In this document: piece after piece, positions 1 to 9,429 of the stretch
How positions within the stretch are numbered: the first letter of the stretch is position 1
Layout: each line of letters begins with the position of its first letter
NCBI GenBank assembly: GCA_933228895.1
Contig: OW121856.1
Span: 16,509,805-16,573,804, forward strand
DNA from: Platycnemis pennipes
Lineage: Eukaryota; Arthropoda; Insecta; Odonata; Platycnemididae
Direction: 5' to 3'
Length of the DNA stretch: 64,000 nucleotides
Notes under the pieces: generated by a model
The model's database searches: none
Told to the model about the DNA's origin: nothing
Seen by the model: only the letters and a program-made list of their open reading frames with translations
Position numbers and translations under genes: made by a program

Positions 1-360
1 TTAATTATATCATCAACATCATCGGTCAACAATCCTAGGATTGGTTTGACGCAGCTTTCCACTCGATTCCTGTATCGGCTAATTTCTTCAAACTGACGTA
101 ATTATTCTCTTTTACATCCCTCACAACCTGTTCCATGTATCTCATACGAGGCGTTCCTTTTCCAATCTTCCCGTTCACTTTTACCTTGACGACTGGCTTC
201 ATCAGGCCATATGGTTTCGCGATGTGGCCGATTAGGTTGTCCCGTCTTCTTTTTATAGTTTTCAGCGGACTTATCTTTTCTCCCACTCTGCTTAAGACTT
301 TCTACGTTCGTCACTCGGTCGATCCATTTTATCTTTAACACTCTTCTGCAGCATCACATT
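1..360 (-). mobile_element. RTE/BovB-like non-LTR retrotransposon, 3' end
   Basis: Read on the minus strand, two overlapping frames give the C-terminal end of a reverse-transcriptase polyprotein: a KIKWIDRVTN segment, then RRRDNLIGHI, then a GKGTPRMRYMEQVVRDVK stretch ending in EWKAASNQS and a stop near 35. A GATGAT-type repeat tail lies at 5-25. This C-terminal layout and simple-repeat tail are usual for RTE-clade elements. The two parts lie in different frames, so the copy is frameshifted. It is 5'-truncated near 360. Related 3' ends occur at 42013, 45308, 49630 and 63732. Confidence 0.75.
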
Positions 361-385
361 TCGAATTTTTCCACCCTTGTCTTAT

Positions 386-428
386 CTACATCTACATCTA
401 CACGATACCCTGCAAGCCACCGCTAGGG
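386..428 (-). mobile_element. CR1-like subfamily II 3' terminus stub
   Basis: About 40 bases match the extreme 3' end of the CR1-like elements read in reverse: the TAGATG repeat tail, then the block around the GCAAGCCACCGC segment that precedes it in full copies such as 9761-10326. Only the tail survives, as expected for an extremely 5'-truncated insertion. It is followed by about 30 unexplained bases and then a SINE. Confidence 0.7.
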
Positions 429-461
429 ACTATATCTATAGGAACTATAAGCCTATGGGAC

Positions 462-650
462 GCCTTGGTAGCGCAACTGGTAGAGCACCTGGCCGGAAAT
501 CAGGGGGTCCGGGTTCGAGTCCCGGTCAAGGCGAATGATTTTTTCTCTGTGGAATATCTTGCATTCGTGCATCTCAGCGGGTAACTCCGTTAAAGTTTTC
601 GCGGCTAGCTCGCGAGCTTTGAATTTGTTAATCTAAAATGTTGGTTAAGA
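462..650 (+). mobile_element. tRNA-derived SINE (family A), most complete copy
   Basis: Bases 462-533 fold as a tRNA-like head: a 7-bp acceptor stem (GCCTTGG with TCAAGGC), an A box at 469-480 and a B box GGTTCGAGTCC at 512-522. Base 33 of the would-be anticodon loop is C instead of the universal U and the D stem has a mismatch, so a working tRNA is unlikely. The body after 533 (TTTTTTCTCTGTGGAATAT, then GTAACTCCGTTAAAG) recurs at about 51000-51440 and in part at 54176, which makes this a dispersed SINE transcribed by RNA polymerase III. The right end is approximate. Confidence 0.75.
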
Positions 651-677
651 CATACATGATGTAATTCCTCAAGTTTT

Positions 678-1893
678 AGCAAACTAATTTTGAAGTTAAA
701 ATCTTATGGGTTAGACAGTAACATTATATCATGGATTAATGATTTTCTGCATGATCGGGTTCAAAGGGTTGTTTTGGACGGTGTTTCCTCACCGGCAATT
801 AAAGTCACTTCGGGTGTCCCACAAGGTAGTGTGATAGGTCCACTCCTATTCCTTTTGTATATTAATGATATCCAAAAGGTGGTAAAAAGTAAGCTTCGTC
901 TATTTGCCGATGACGCAGTAGTGTACAGGGAAATTCTATGCCCGAATGATAAAGAATATTTAAATATTGTCCTACAAGCAATTGAAACTTGGTGTGATAC
1001 ATGGCAGTTAGAATTAAACTTTAAGAAATGTCTTGTAATGAATTTTTGGAAAAAGAATAGCTCTCCCCCTAGCACTTACAAAATAAGTAATAATGAATTA
1101 ACAAACGTGGAAAACATTAAATATCTTGGAATAAGACTGACAAATGATCTTTCCTGGGGTAAACACATTCGTGAAATAATGGGTCAAGCGAATCGCAAAC
1201 TGGGTTTCATTAAAAGAGTATTGGGTAAATGTGACGATCATGTACGAGAAATCAGCTACTTTTCCCTTGTTAGACCTCATTTGGAATATGCTGCCAGTGT
1301 ATGGGATCCCTACGAAATCGGTCTAAGTAATGAACTTGAACGTGTGCAGCGAAGATCGGCAAGATTTGTAAAGGGACGATACGATAATTATATTAGCGTA
1401 ACCAGTCTATTAAATGAATTGAAATGGGAATCATTGTCAGATCGCAGGTTGAAATTTAGACTTAATCTCTTCCACAAATTCCAAGGCAATATTTTCAGTG
1501 ATGATGTTAAAAATATTTTACGAACCCCAACTTACTATGGCAGACTGGACCATAATCATAAAGTTAGAGAAATTGATTGCCGAACTGACCGATTCAAAAT
1601 GTCCTTTTTCCCTCGCACAATAAGAGATACGAATAACGGTAAATATGTCCTATCGGAGAGTAGCAATGAATAGCATTGGTAGCTGCATGTTGGTATGAGT
1701 ACTTAAAGCTAACCCTACTAACAGAATGTTTTTGCATGTTTGCTTTGCAATTTCTATCTTTTTTAAATAGTGTAGTTCTGACTACTATATTAATACTATT
1801 CCTTTTTTATGCATGACATGTAGTGCATGTTTGGTGAGCAATCACCCCCTGCCACACACCCTTGTGGTGGCTTGCAGGGTATTATGTAGATGT
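678..1893 (+). mobile_element. CR1-like subfamily I, copy A, 5'-truncated
   Basis: A non-LTR retrotransposon retaining the second half of its reverse transcriptase, a 3' UTR and a short TAGATG repeat tail at about 1880-1893. The 5' end breaks inside the palm region at AGCAAACTAATTTTG, typical of incomplete reverse transcription. It matches copy B in mirror orientation: positions sum to 3924 along the whole length, with no net indels. The tail abuts a different CR1 3' UTR pointing the other way. Confidence 0.9.
690..1673 (+). pseudogene. CR1-like reverse transcriptase, C-terminal 327 residues (copy A)
   Basis: The frame is open for 327 codons. It starts in the palm (LKSYGLDSNIISWINDFL), includes the SGVPQGSVIGPLLFLLYIND motif and the catalytic FADDA motif near residue 75, and continues through thumb and C-terminal parts (LVRPHLEYAASVWDPYE, VQRRSARFVKGRYD, DCRTDRFKMSFFPRT). 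Endonuclease and RT fingers are missing, so it cannot act alone. About eight residues differ from copy B. The methionine at 690 is only the first in-frame ATG of a truncated gene, not a natural start. Confidence 0.85.
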
Positions 1894-2023
1894 AGATGTA
1901 GGGTGTGTGGCAGGGGGTGAAGGTCACCAAGCATGCACTACTAACATGCAAGCAAGCAACTAAAGGGTCTCATGCAACTAGATTGTTGGTATCTATAGTA
2001 TTTGAGGGGTTAATACATGCATC

Positions 2024-4530
2024 TACATCTACATCTACATAATACCCTGTAAGCCACCACAAGGGTGTGTGGCAGGGGGTGATTGCTCACCAAACATGCA
2101 CTACATATCATGCATAAAAAAGGAATAGTATTAATATAGTAGTCAGAACTACACTATTTAAAAAAGATAGAAATTGCAAAGCAAACATGCAAAAACATTC
2201 TGTTAGTAGGGTTAGCTTTAAGTACTCATACCAACATGCAGCTACCAATGCTATTCATTGCTACTCTCCGATAGGACATATTTACCGTTATTCGTATCTC
2301 TTATTGTGCGAGGGAAAAAGGACATTTTGAATCGGTCAGTTCGGCAATCAATTTCTCTAACTTTATGTTTATGGTCCAGTCTGCCATAGTAAGTTGGGGT
2401 TCGTAAAATATTTTTAACATCATCACTGAAAATATTGCTTTGGAATTTGTGGAAGAGATTAAGTCTAAATTTCAACCTGCGATCTGACAATGATTCCCAT
2501 TTCAATTCATTTAATAGACTGGTTACGCTAATATAATTATCGTATCGTCCCTTTACAAATCTTGCCGATCTTCGCTGCACACGTTCAAGTTCATTACTTA
2601 GACCGATTTCGTAGGGATCCCATACACTGGCAGCATATTCCAAATGAGGTCTAACAAGGGAAAAGTAGCTGATTTCTCGTACATGATCGTCACATTTACC
2701 CAATACTATTTTAATGAAACCCAGTTTGCGATTCGCTTGACCCATTATTTCACGAATGTGTTTACCCCAGGAAAGATCATTTGTCAGTCTTATTCCAAGA
2801 TATTTAATGTTTTCCACGTTTGTTAATTCATTATTACTTATTTTGTAAGTGCTAGGGGGAGAGGTATTCTTTTTCCAAAAATTCATTACAAGACATTTCT
2901 TAAAGTTTAATTCTAACTGCCATGTATCACACCAAGTTTCAATTGCTTGTAGGTCAATATTTAAATATTCTGTATCATTCGGGCATAGAATTTCCCTGGA
3001 CACTACTGCGTCATCGGCAAATAGACGAAGCTTACTTTTTACCACCTTTTGGATGTCATTAGTATACAAAAGGAATAGGAGTGGACCTATCACACTACCT
3101 TGTGGGACACCCGAAGTGACTTTAATTGCCGGTGAGGAAACACCGTCCAAAACAACCCTTTGAACCCGATCATGCAGAAAATCATTAATCCATGATATAA
3201 TGTTACTGTCTAACCCATAAGATTTTAACTTCAAAATTAGTTTGCTGTGAGAAACCTTGTCAAAAGCCTTCTTGAAGTCGAGAAATATAGCATCCACTGG
3301 AATATTATTTTCGCCAGAAACTAAAATATCGTGGGAAAAGAGAGCAAGTTGGGTTTCACACGATCTGCTCTTTCGGAAGCCATGCTGGACATTGGACAAT
3401 AAATTCTGGCTATCTAGGTGTCCCATGACTGAACTGACAATTATATGTTCTAGGACCTTGCATGAAATGGATGTGAGGGATATAGGTCTGTAGTTAGATG
3501 GCTGCTCCCTATCGCCACTTTTAAAAATGGGTGTTACATCGGCTGCTTTACAGTCCATCGGTACGACGTGTTCGGTCAGGGATTTATTAAATACTATTTC
3601 AAGGTAGGGGGAAATTTCGGATGCTAACTCTCTATATACGCGGGAGGGAATTTGATCAGGGCCAGGAGATTTGTTGGGGCTTATATCTTTAAGTAATTTT
3701 TCAATATCATTACAGGAAATGTCAATTGGTTTCATCAACCGCTGAAAGAGGTCAGGTAACACGATAGTTGAATCCCCGGAAGGTGGGTTAAAAACGGTTT
3801 GGAAGAAGGAATTTAGCAAGCTAACTTTGTCGAGTGTGTTTGTGGTCATTTCACCTCTATCATTTTTAAGTGAATGGACGGCAGACTTATGGCCTTGCAC
3901 TTCCCTTACGTACGACCAGAAGACTTTTGGATTTTCTTTCAATTGTTCCCCAAGTGTTTTTCTTTTGAATGCTGCAAATGCATTACTAAGGGCTGTCTTT
4001 GCAGTGGATTTTGAAATTTTATAATTTTCAATAATTACATTACGCTCATCAGTGGGCATATGTTTACTAATTCTTTTCATTTTAGCATGACATATTCGCT
4101 GCCGTCTCAGGGATTTTCTCACTTCGGCATTGTACCACCTAGGTTCAGTGCTTTCGTTTTTGAATTTACTAGGGATAAATCTGTTGATCCCAGAGCGCAT
4201 GATATTAATGAACGACTTCCATGAATCGTTGGTACATACCTTTATGGAAGACTTTTTGAAATCCGATAAGGAATCTCTTAAATAAATTTTAAAGTTAGCA
4301 AAGTCTGCTCTTTTAAAAATGTAAATCTTTCTTTTTTGTTTAAAATTTTTATCTAAAGATAGCGAGAGTTTTGCAGTTATAACTCTGTGGTCACTGATTC
4401 CATCAACCGTGTCAATCATTGTCACATGTTGTGGGATATTGGTTGCCAGTAAATCAAGAGTGTTGTCCCCTCCATTAGGTGCTGTAGCTAATTGTGTCAG
4501 GGAGTTATTGGAGAACACATCTAATAGCAT
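2024..4530 (-). mobile_element. CR1-like subfamily I, copy B, longest copy in the window
   Basis: A 2.5-kb non-LTR copy with the TAGATG-type tail at 2024-2040, a 3' UTR and one long open frame. It is 5'-truncated inside the endonuclease. Flanking 8-bp repeats CATGCATC (2016-2023, 4531-4538) look like its target-site duplication, and the empty site can be read from the uninterrupted subfamily II copy at 9475-9500. The intact frame and near identity to copy A point to a recent insertion. Confidence 0.9.
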
Positions 4531-4533
4531 CAT
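2251..4533 (-). CDS. CR1-like ORF2: partial endonuclease plus complete reverse transcriptase, 760 codons
   Basis: In order: the end of an apurinic-type endonuclease (LDLLATN and DGISDHRV near residues 28-50, whose SDH is the family's catalytic histidine motif); a linker; RT fingers (SPNKSPGPDQIPSRVYREL); VTPIFKSGDREQPSNYRPIS; NVQHGFRKSRSCETQL; palm A (VDAIFLDFKKAFDKVSH); SGVPQGSVIGPLLFLLYTND; catalytic FADDA near residue 520; thumb and C-terminal region. There is no RNase H, as usual in CR1. The first methionine at 4533 lies in the flanking target duplication, so the true start and most of the endonuclease are absent. No stop interrupts 760 codons, but the protein could not cut its target. 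Confidence 0.9.
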   Translation of the reverse strand: MMLLDVFSNNSLTQLATAPNGGDNTLDLLATNIPQHVTMIDTVDGISDHRVITAKLSLSLDKNFKQKRKIYIFKRADFANFKIYLRDSLSDFKKSSIKVCTNDSWKSFINIMRSGINRFIPSKFKNESTEPRWYNAEVRKSLRRQRICHAKMKRISKHMPTDERNVIIENYKISKSTAKTALSNAFAAFKRKTLGEQLKENPKVFWSYVREVQGHKSAVHSLKNDRGEMTTNTLDKVSLLNSFFQTVFNPPSGDSTIVLPDLFQRLMKPIDISCNDIEKLLKDISPNKSPGPDQIPSRVYRELASEISPYLEIVFNKSLTEHVVPMDCKAADVTPIFKSGDREQPSNYRPISLTSISCKVLEHIIVSSVMGHLDSQNLLSNVQHGFRKSRSCETQLALFSHDILVSGENNIPVDAIFLDFKKAFDKVSHSKLILKLKSYGLDSNIISWINDFLHDRVQRVVLDGVSSPAIKVTSGVPQGSVIGPLLFLLYTNDIQKVVKSKLRLFADDAVVSREILCPNDTEYLNIDLQAIETWCDTWQLELNFKKCLVMNFWKKNTSPPSTYKISNNELTNVENIKYLGIRLTNDLSWGKHIREIMGQANRKLGFIKIVLGKCDDHVREISYFSLVRPHLEYAASVWDPYEIGLSNELERVQRRSARFVKGRYDNYISVTSLLNELKWESLSDRRLKFRLNLFHKFQSNIFSDDVKNILRTPTYYGRLDHKHKVREIDCRTDRFKMSFFPRTIRDTNNGKYVLSESSNE

Positions 4534-5677
4534 GCATCATGCACTACAAAATAGGGTCCGTGCATGAATTTTTTATTTCAAAGTTAATACTCAATTTTCG
4601 TACATAAATGATCATAGATTTCGGATTCGATGTTTATTACATTGAAAAATGAGCAAACATTCATTATTTTAAACTTTAAAAATGAGATTCCACGCTCTCT
4701 TCCGAAAATCATGAGGAATCGATATATATCGAATCGGTAACTGCGTGACGTCAGAGTTCTGGTACCTGTTTGCTTCGAGTGCTTCGAGTCTAATCTGAAT
4801 AAGTCTCTATGGCCTCAACGGTGCAATTTTGGTTTAATCATTGCGATTTTTTTTTACATTAACCATCCCTGGACCTGTATTTCGGTCTTAAGACGTGTTA
4901 TTTTGGTGCGTTCCTCGAATTTATTTGTTCTTTGGCTTAGTAGGCGTGTTTTTCGCATTGATTTTGATCCTTGCCATCGACTCTTCGAAATTTGGATGGG
5001 TGATTTTGGCGTGTTATTTGCATTTTGAAATTTGCAAACATACTCAGGGAGTGAAGATTTTCGGTAGTGAAACAGGAGGTGACTTTATTAATACAGGGTA
5101 AAGAACATGACGGACGAAGGCTTCGTCAAGGCGCAGTCTGATGATTTGCCAGCTGTTGACGCCACCAGAAGAGTTCAGGGAAAAGTTTCCTTGCTTTTCA
5201 CCCTGTGACTCTTTAGGACCAGTATCACAATCCTGCAAAAAAAATACAGTAAACAACATGGGCTCTTTATAGTTTCTGGCATAATGAATGAAGACTATGT
5301 AGTGATTTAGCATAGCAGAGAGCATTTACAGATGGGTATTTTTAAATCAATAGAAAATTTTTAAAACAAAGTGATACATATGATCCTCCTGGTACCTTGA
5401 AAAAGGTTGATGTTTAAGTTTTTATCATGTCAAATGTAGGAATGGACTAACATATGCATGAGAAGTAAAGTTGTTTGCTCTTAGATACATAGGCTTTAAT
5501 AAATGCTCATGTAGGAGCCCATGTTGCTGCATATGAGCGTGGGGAATCTCCTATTTGGATGATGTATAGGCCTACACTTTTCTGCCTTCATGAACATATT
5601 TAGGTGCCAGCAAGGTTCAACGAGTGCACGTATTGCCCCACCTCACTTCGAAAAGGACTTGAGTTACATGGGTAACC

Positions 5678-5990
5678 TTGAGTCTAGTGTCACATGCATC
5701 AAAAATACTTACGCGAATAATAAAACGAAGGATGGAAAGGAAAATTGAAGATAACCTCTCAGAAAACCAATTTGGATTTAGGGAGAACAGAGGAAACAGG
5801 GAAGCGATACTCTGCCTGAGGGTCATAGTACAGAAATCAATGCATGTGAACCACAGACTTAGAATAATAATAGAATAATAGATGTGAACAAACCACTATA
5901 TGTGGCGTTCGTGGACTTAGAGAAAGCCTTCGACAATGTTGAGTGGAACAAGATGAAGAATATAATTGGAAAGCATTGTATACCATATTA
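5678..5990 (+). mobile_element. RTE-like reverse-transcriptase fragment nested in the THAP element
   Basis: The plus strand reads LVSHASKILTRIIKRRMERK, then NLSENQFGFRENRGNREAIL, which is the RT fingers. After a short interruption it reads PLYVAFVDLEKAFDNVEWNK, the palm A motif with its catalytic aspartate. The family differs from the CR1-like copies: QFGF followed by VDLEKAFD is usual in insect RTE/BovB-related elements. Both ends are broken, with no tail. Confidence 0.7.
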
Positions 5991-6289
5991 GCAATATTAA
6001 ATTCTTTAAGAATGAGTAGGTAAAACAATAATATTACGGAAATACACTTCATTACTCCGGTACTTTAAAAGGTAACATTTCTTGAACATAACATAGAATA
6101 AATCACATAAATCAAGCACTACATACGGCATGAGCTTTTTAAGAAGGTATCTAAGTTTACCTACTATGTTTTGTTATCTCACCACATCACTTGTGTGAAA
6201 ACAGCCATGTTCAGTCATACGTTATTAAAAATCATTCAATGAATAGAAACCGCTCAAGTGTAATACATTTGAGTAATGTGAACTTACTT

Positions 6290-6574
6290 TTAAATGATCC
6301 TCTCGCAACAGAAGCTGCTCACAGATTTACCGGAGAGTGGCTTCCCTCTTCTTGCTGCTAAGCACCATTTCCTTCACATTCCAGGACCTTTGGGCACATT
6401 AAAAAAAACTTTTTCTGGTGTTCTAAATACAGTATTAGTACATTTCGGCACGAAGCAAAATTTATACCGTTTACCCTTTCTAGGCTTACTTCCCTCCATC
6501 TTTCCGATCTTTCCTGGCGTCCCAACACAAGAGTTCTGTGCATTCCAGGCGAAGTACCAGAACACTGACGTCAC
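6290..6574 (-). pseudogene. THAP-type zinc finger exon, frameshifted
   Basis: Minus-strand translation shows KFCFVPKCTNTVFRTPEKVF, with the C-x4-C pair that opens a C2CH THAP finger, then FNVPKGPG. After a one-base frame change the reading goes RKWCLAARRG...SGKSVSSFCCER, matching the middle and end of THAP domains. The expected histidine lies two bases out of frame in a GATCAT context just before a GTAAG donor-like site. THAP domains bind transposon ends in P and ISL2EU-type systems. At least two frame breaks make this copy inactive. Confidence 0.65.
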
Positions 6575-6807
6575 AGCTCGTTGTCTATCGATATGGCGGC
6601 AAATGTTAGGAATTTAAAACGTGCTATTTTTCGGCCGGAATATTATATAACTAATCGGAACCGGAGAATTATGAAAATATAATTTTTATGAATAGTTTTA
6701 ATCGTGTATTCAGGCAAACCAATAAAAAATTCTCATGCACGGACCCTATACTCTAAAATATTTCCCCTACCAACCCTTTTCCTATGCTGCCTATTCTGTT
6801 CTCTTAT

Positions 6808-7326
6808 CTGAAGCAGTCATTGCCCATGCCTCACTGCCGTAAAGAAACATAGTCTAGATGTTGCTGGTGAATTATTTCCTTACTTCTAAGCTAGAACTTC
6901 CGGCAGTAAGCAGATTCATCTTTTGAAAGAATGTCCTCTTTGCTTCTGCTGTTCTACTGAATATTCTCTCTTGCATCGTCCATTGTTGGTTACTCGACTT
7001 CCAAGGTATCAGAACTCTTTCGCCCCATTGAGTTTTTGTTTTCCTAGTTTGACGTTGGTTTTGTCCCCTTCTCTCTTGCTGTACATCAGTATCTTAGTCT
7101 TCTTCTTATTTATGTTTTCCTGATATCTGGCCATTGTCATTTCCATGATTCTCATTTCCATGAGATCTGAATAAGATTCCATTAGAATCTTATTCAGATC
7201 TCTCTCTGTCTCTGCTATGACTGCAATATCACAGAAACGCTCTGTCTCTGTTATGAGTATTTTTTCATTGAATAGCGAGTTCTCTTTTTTGATCACTTTT
7301 TGCGGAAATGTACCACGCCTTCTCAC
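6808..7326 (-). mobile_element. RTE-like RT fragment (thumb region)
   Basis: Minus-strand pieces read NINKKKTKILMYSKREGDKTNVKLGKQ (split here by a hairpin scar nearby), then a decayed stretch, then TMFLYGSEAWAMTAS near 6815-6850. These are successive landmarks of the RTE/BovB thumb and connection region. Frameshifts and stops are frequent. It directly abuts the truncated CR1-II piece at 6807. Confidence 0.6.
7162..7202. repeat. Perfect 18-bp hairpin with 5-nt loop
   Basis: GAGATCTGAATAAGATTC (7162-7179) and its exact reverse complement (7185-7202) flank the loop CATTA. It lies inside an RTE-like coding fragment where no palindrome is expected, so one arm is probably an inverted copy of the other. 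Confidence 0.95.
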
Positions 7327-7368
7327 TTAATGGATATTCCCTCCTTCAAAAACCTTCTCCTGATGTAA

Positions 7369-7565
7369 TTAAGCAATTAAGCATCCTCTTATATATCGTC
7401 GTAAATAATTATTCTCTTTCACTAATTTCTCTGCGTATCTCAATTTCGCCGGTCCTTTCCCATTCCTAATATTCGCTTTTCCCTTAAAGATTATCTTTAT
7501 GAGACGGCCATCTCTAAAAATGTGTTTGATTAAGTAGCCCCATCTTCTCATCATATTTCTTATTT
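7369..7565 (-). mobile_element. RTE-like RT C-terminal fragment
   Basis: The minus strand encodes RRWGYLIKHIFRDGRLIKI and KGKANIRNGKGPAKLRYAEK, the region just before the C-terminus of RTE-like proteins. In element order this should follow the thumb fragment at 6808-7326, but here it lies upstream of it. The two are therefore separate insertions or a rearranged copy. Confidence 0.5.
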
Positions 7566-8642
7566 ATCGCATTTTTCATTGAGAATTTCATTACTGACTT
7601 GAGTAATCCATTACTCTTTCACTACTCATTTTTAACTCCAATTTTCAAAAGCAATGTTCCATTCTTTCTACTCATGTTGGTTTCTACAAGTAGGCTCTGA
7701 GTTAGATTTCTTACTTAGCAAAAAAAAGAATAATGTAGAATTTTTTTACATTTTACCAAGTCTATGTTTGGTTATGCAGCTCTGTTAAATGCAATGGCCT
7801 TCCACTATTTTACAGTAATTTTTCTCAACTTGAATATGGTCTTAGTCCCACCTCCTTTACTGCATTACATAGTTTATGTTTTCCCCGTAATAATATTCGT
7901 TTTATGTCTTCTGTATATCTTTTTGAAATTAATCGGAGCCATTTTCAGGTTTTTTATTGACTCTGGCATAAAAGCTATGCTGTTGTCAAGTTGTAATATG
8001 CTGTTCTTTCTCTGTTGTCATTAAATCCTGAAACCTCTGATTGACATCATTCAACACTTTCTTAAATCAGAAATAAAAAAATCAACCTCTATTGAAGTCT
8101 CATCTTCTTCATTAACGGCTGAGAGTTTAGTAATTGAGGACATTCAGTTACCACGCTCTGTTATAAATCAAATCTAGCTCATCTATGCTTTCATCCTGTA
8201 CTATGCAAATATAAGTCACCCTGTCGACTCTCCTAATCACGACTGGTACGTCTTGTTATTCGAAACTATATTACTTCTCACGCGAAATATATGGTCTAAA
8301 ATAATCCTTAGAGATCTAAAATGTTCTAATAGTATTTATCAGAATGTATTATTTTTTGTCAATCAGTTGTTCTATAGTGATTTATACTTTGAATTGATTG
8401 GTGAAAATCAACCCTCAAGAAATACGTAAATCTTCAGCTACTGTTGTCTTCACAACCAGCGAGTAAAGAAAACCTTTATGGTCATCCGTGAATACTATAA
8501 TCGTGGTTGGAGTAGTTTATTCGCAGTTTAGACCAGTGTATTTTGCTGAGTGTACCAATGCAATTCCTGTAAAATTATTTAATGTATTACAAAGTTTTAA
8601 TGTAACAGGTTGAGTCTGACATTGATTTCCTTTTCATTCCAG
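7566..8642. other. Unassigned AT-rich sequence
   Basis: No repeat family or conserved protein is recognised. An 86-codon open frame at 7764-8024 is rich in hydrophobic residues, as random AT-rich frames are. A good polypyrimidine tract with an AG ends the stretch at 8642 (see next entry). Confidence 0.4.
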
Positions 8643-8681
8643 GTAAGCTGCATTACGTGGAGGTTACACGAGATACGGAAT
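8643..8681 (+). CDS. Candidate 39-nt host micro-exon
   Basis: A strong acceptor (pyrimidine tract TTTCCTTTTCATTCCAG ending at 8642) is followed 39 bases later by a near-consensus donor GTAAGTAAG starting at 8682. The length is a multiple of three. Starting in phase with two leading bases, it reads KLHYVEVTRDTE, a compositionally ordinary soluble peptide; a second open reading is VSCITWRLHEIRN. No neighbouring exon was recognised. Two good splice sites at this spacing may arise by chance in 64 kb. Confidence 0.25.
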
Positions 8682-8689
8682 GTAAGTAA

Positions 8690-9425
8690 GCCTTTGGTTC
8701 ACGAAAATTAGAGGTTCCAGTGACCGCCTTCAGTAGTCGCAGAAATACCTACTTCATTGTCTTAGTGGAGTGAACATTTGGGCGTCATTGCTTATTTACA
8801 CCTTCGCTTTCATGTATTACGGTTGACGGATGGCAGTATATACCTTAATATGCCAGACTGAAATGGAAAAAGCACTCCATATGAGGTATATGATAGTAGT
8901 GGTATAAGAATTGCTGTTTTCATTCGTCATGTGTAGGACCTTTGAAATGTGGTGAATTAATACATAAGTGCTCTGACAGTTTTTTTATGCTTAGCTCAAG
9001 TATTAATATTCTGTGGTTATTCAACATCAACTTCACGGTTTTGTTAATATTAACAGAAAATTTATTGTGAAAAAATCTCCCGCACAATCATTATTTTCGT
9101 GGATTAGCAGTTGCCTGATATTTTTGAGAAGTACTAAATCAAAGTCACAAAACGTTTAGCTGGGGTTTTGGCTAAAATATAACCTTATTGTTTCAGTATA
9201 AGGTCGGGGATATAACAAATTTTACAACATGCTTATCAACAAATTAGGGATGGAAGTCCCAGTAAATCTAGAAGGAAGATCGAGTATTGCCTTTTTTGGC
9301 GCTTTTGAATCTAAATAGGTGGTCAAACTCAGTCCTGATCATATACTCTGAGGTATATCAGCATCCCTCGTAAATTTATTAGCACCAGAACTTTGGACAT
9401 GATAATAAATGTTCAGTCCCTCATA
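8690..9425. other. Unassigned AT-rich sequence
   Basis: I see no coding frame, repeat tail or terminal inverted repeat here. Confidence 0.4.
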
Positions 9426-9429
9426 AAAA

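Larger units (their letters stand above)
4553..6747. mobile_element. ISL2EU-like (or P-like) DNA transposon with THAP remnant
   Basis: Terminal inverted repeats AGGGTCCGTGCATGA (4553) and its reverse complement with a small gap (ending 6747) continue into ATTTTTTATT. Flanking AT dinucleotides and the readable empty site in the interrupted CR1 UTR fix the ends and indicate a 2-bp AT duplication. The interior has a broken THAP zinc-finger region on the minus strand at 6290-6550 and a nested RTE fragment at 5678-5990. A 2-bp AT duplication with a THAP domain recalls the ISL2EU group of PIF-related elements; P elements also carry THAP but normally make 7-8-bp duplications. No transposase core or YqaJ nuclease was recognised. 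Confidence 0.7.
1897..6807 (-). mobile_element. CR1-like subfamily II 3' region split into three pieces by later insertions
   Basis: Minus-strand pieces at 1897-2023, 4531-4552 and 6748-6807 join into one 3' UTR. They match 9430-9641 and 10110-10326 in order: GGTGAAGGTCACC, the TTAATACATGC block, CATGCACTAC, then ATACTCTAAAATATTTCC. Copy B of CR1-I sits between pieces 1 and 2 with an 8-bp repeat CATGCATC at 2016-2023 and 4531-4538. A THAP-type DNA transposon sits between pieces 2 and 3 with AT repeated. The extreme 3' tail is lost where copy A abuts it. Confidence 0.8.

Noticed and set aside
462..533. A functional tRNA gene
   Set aside because: The cloverleaf has C at position 33 and a D-stem mismatch, and the flanking body recurs at other sites, so it is a SINE head.
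761..1280. Open frames on the strand opposite the reverse transcriptase
   Set aside because: They are shadows of the RT frame and recur in mirror image at 2644-3163.
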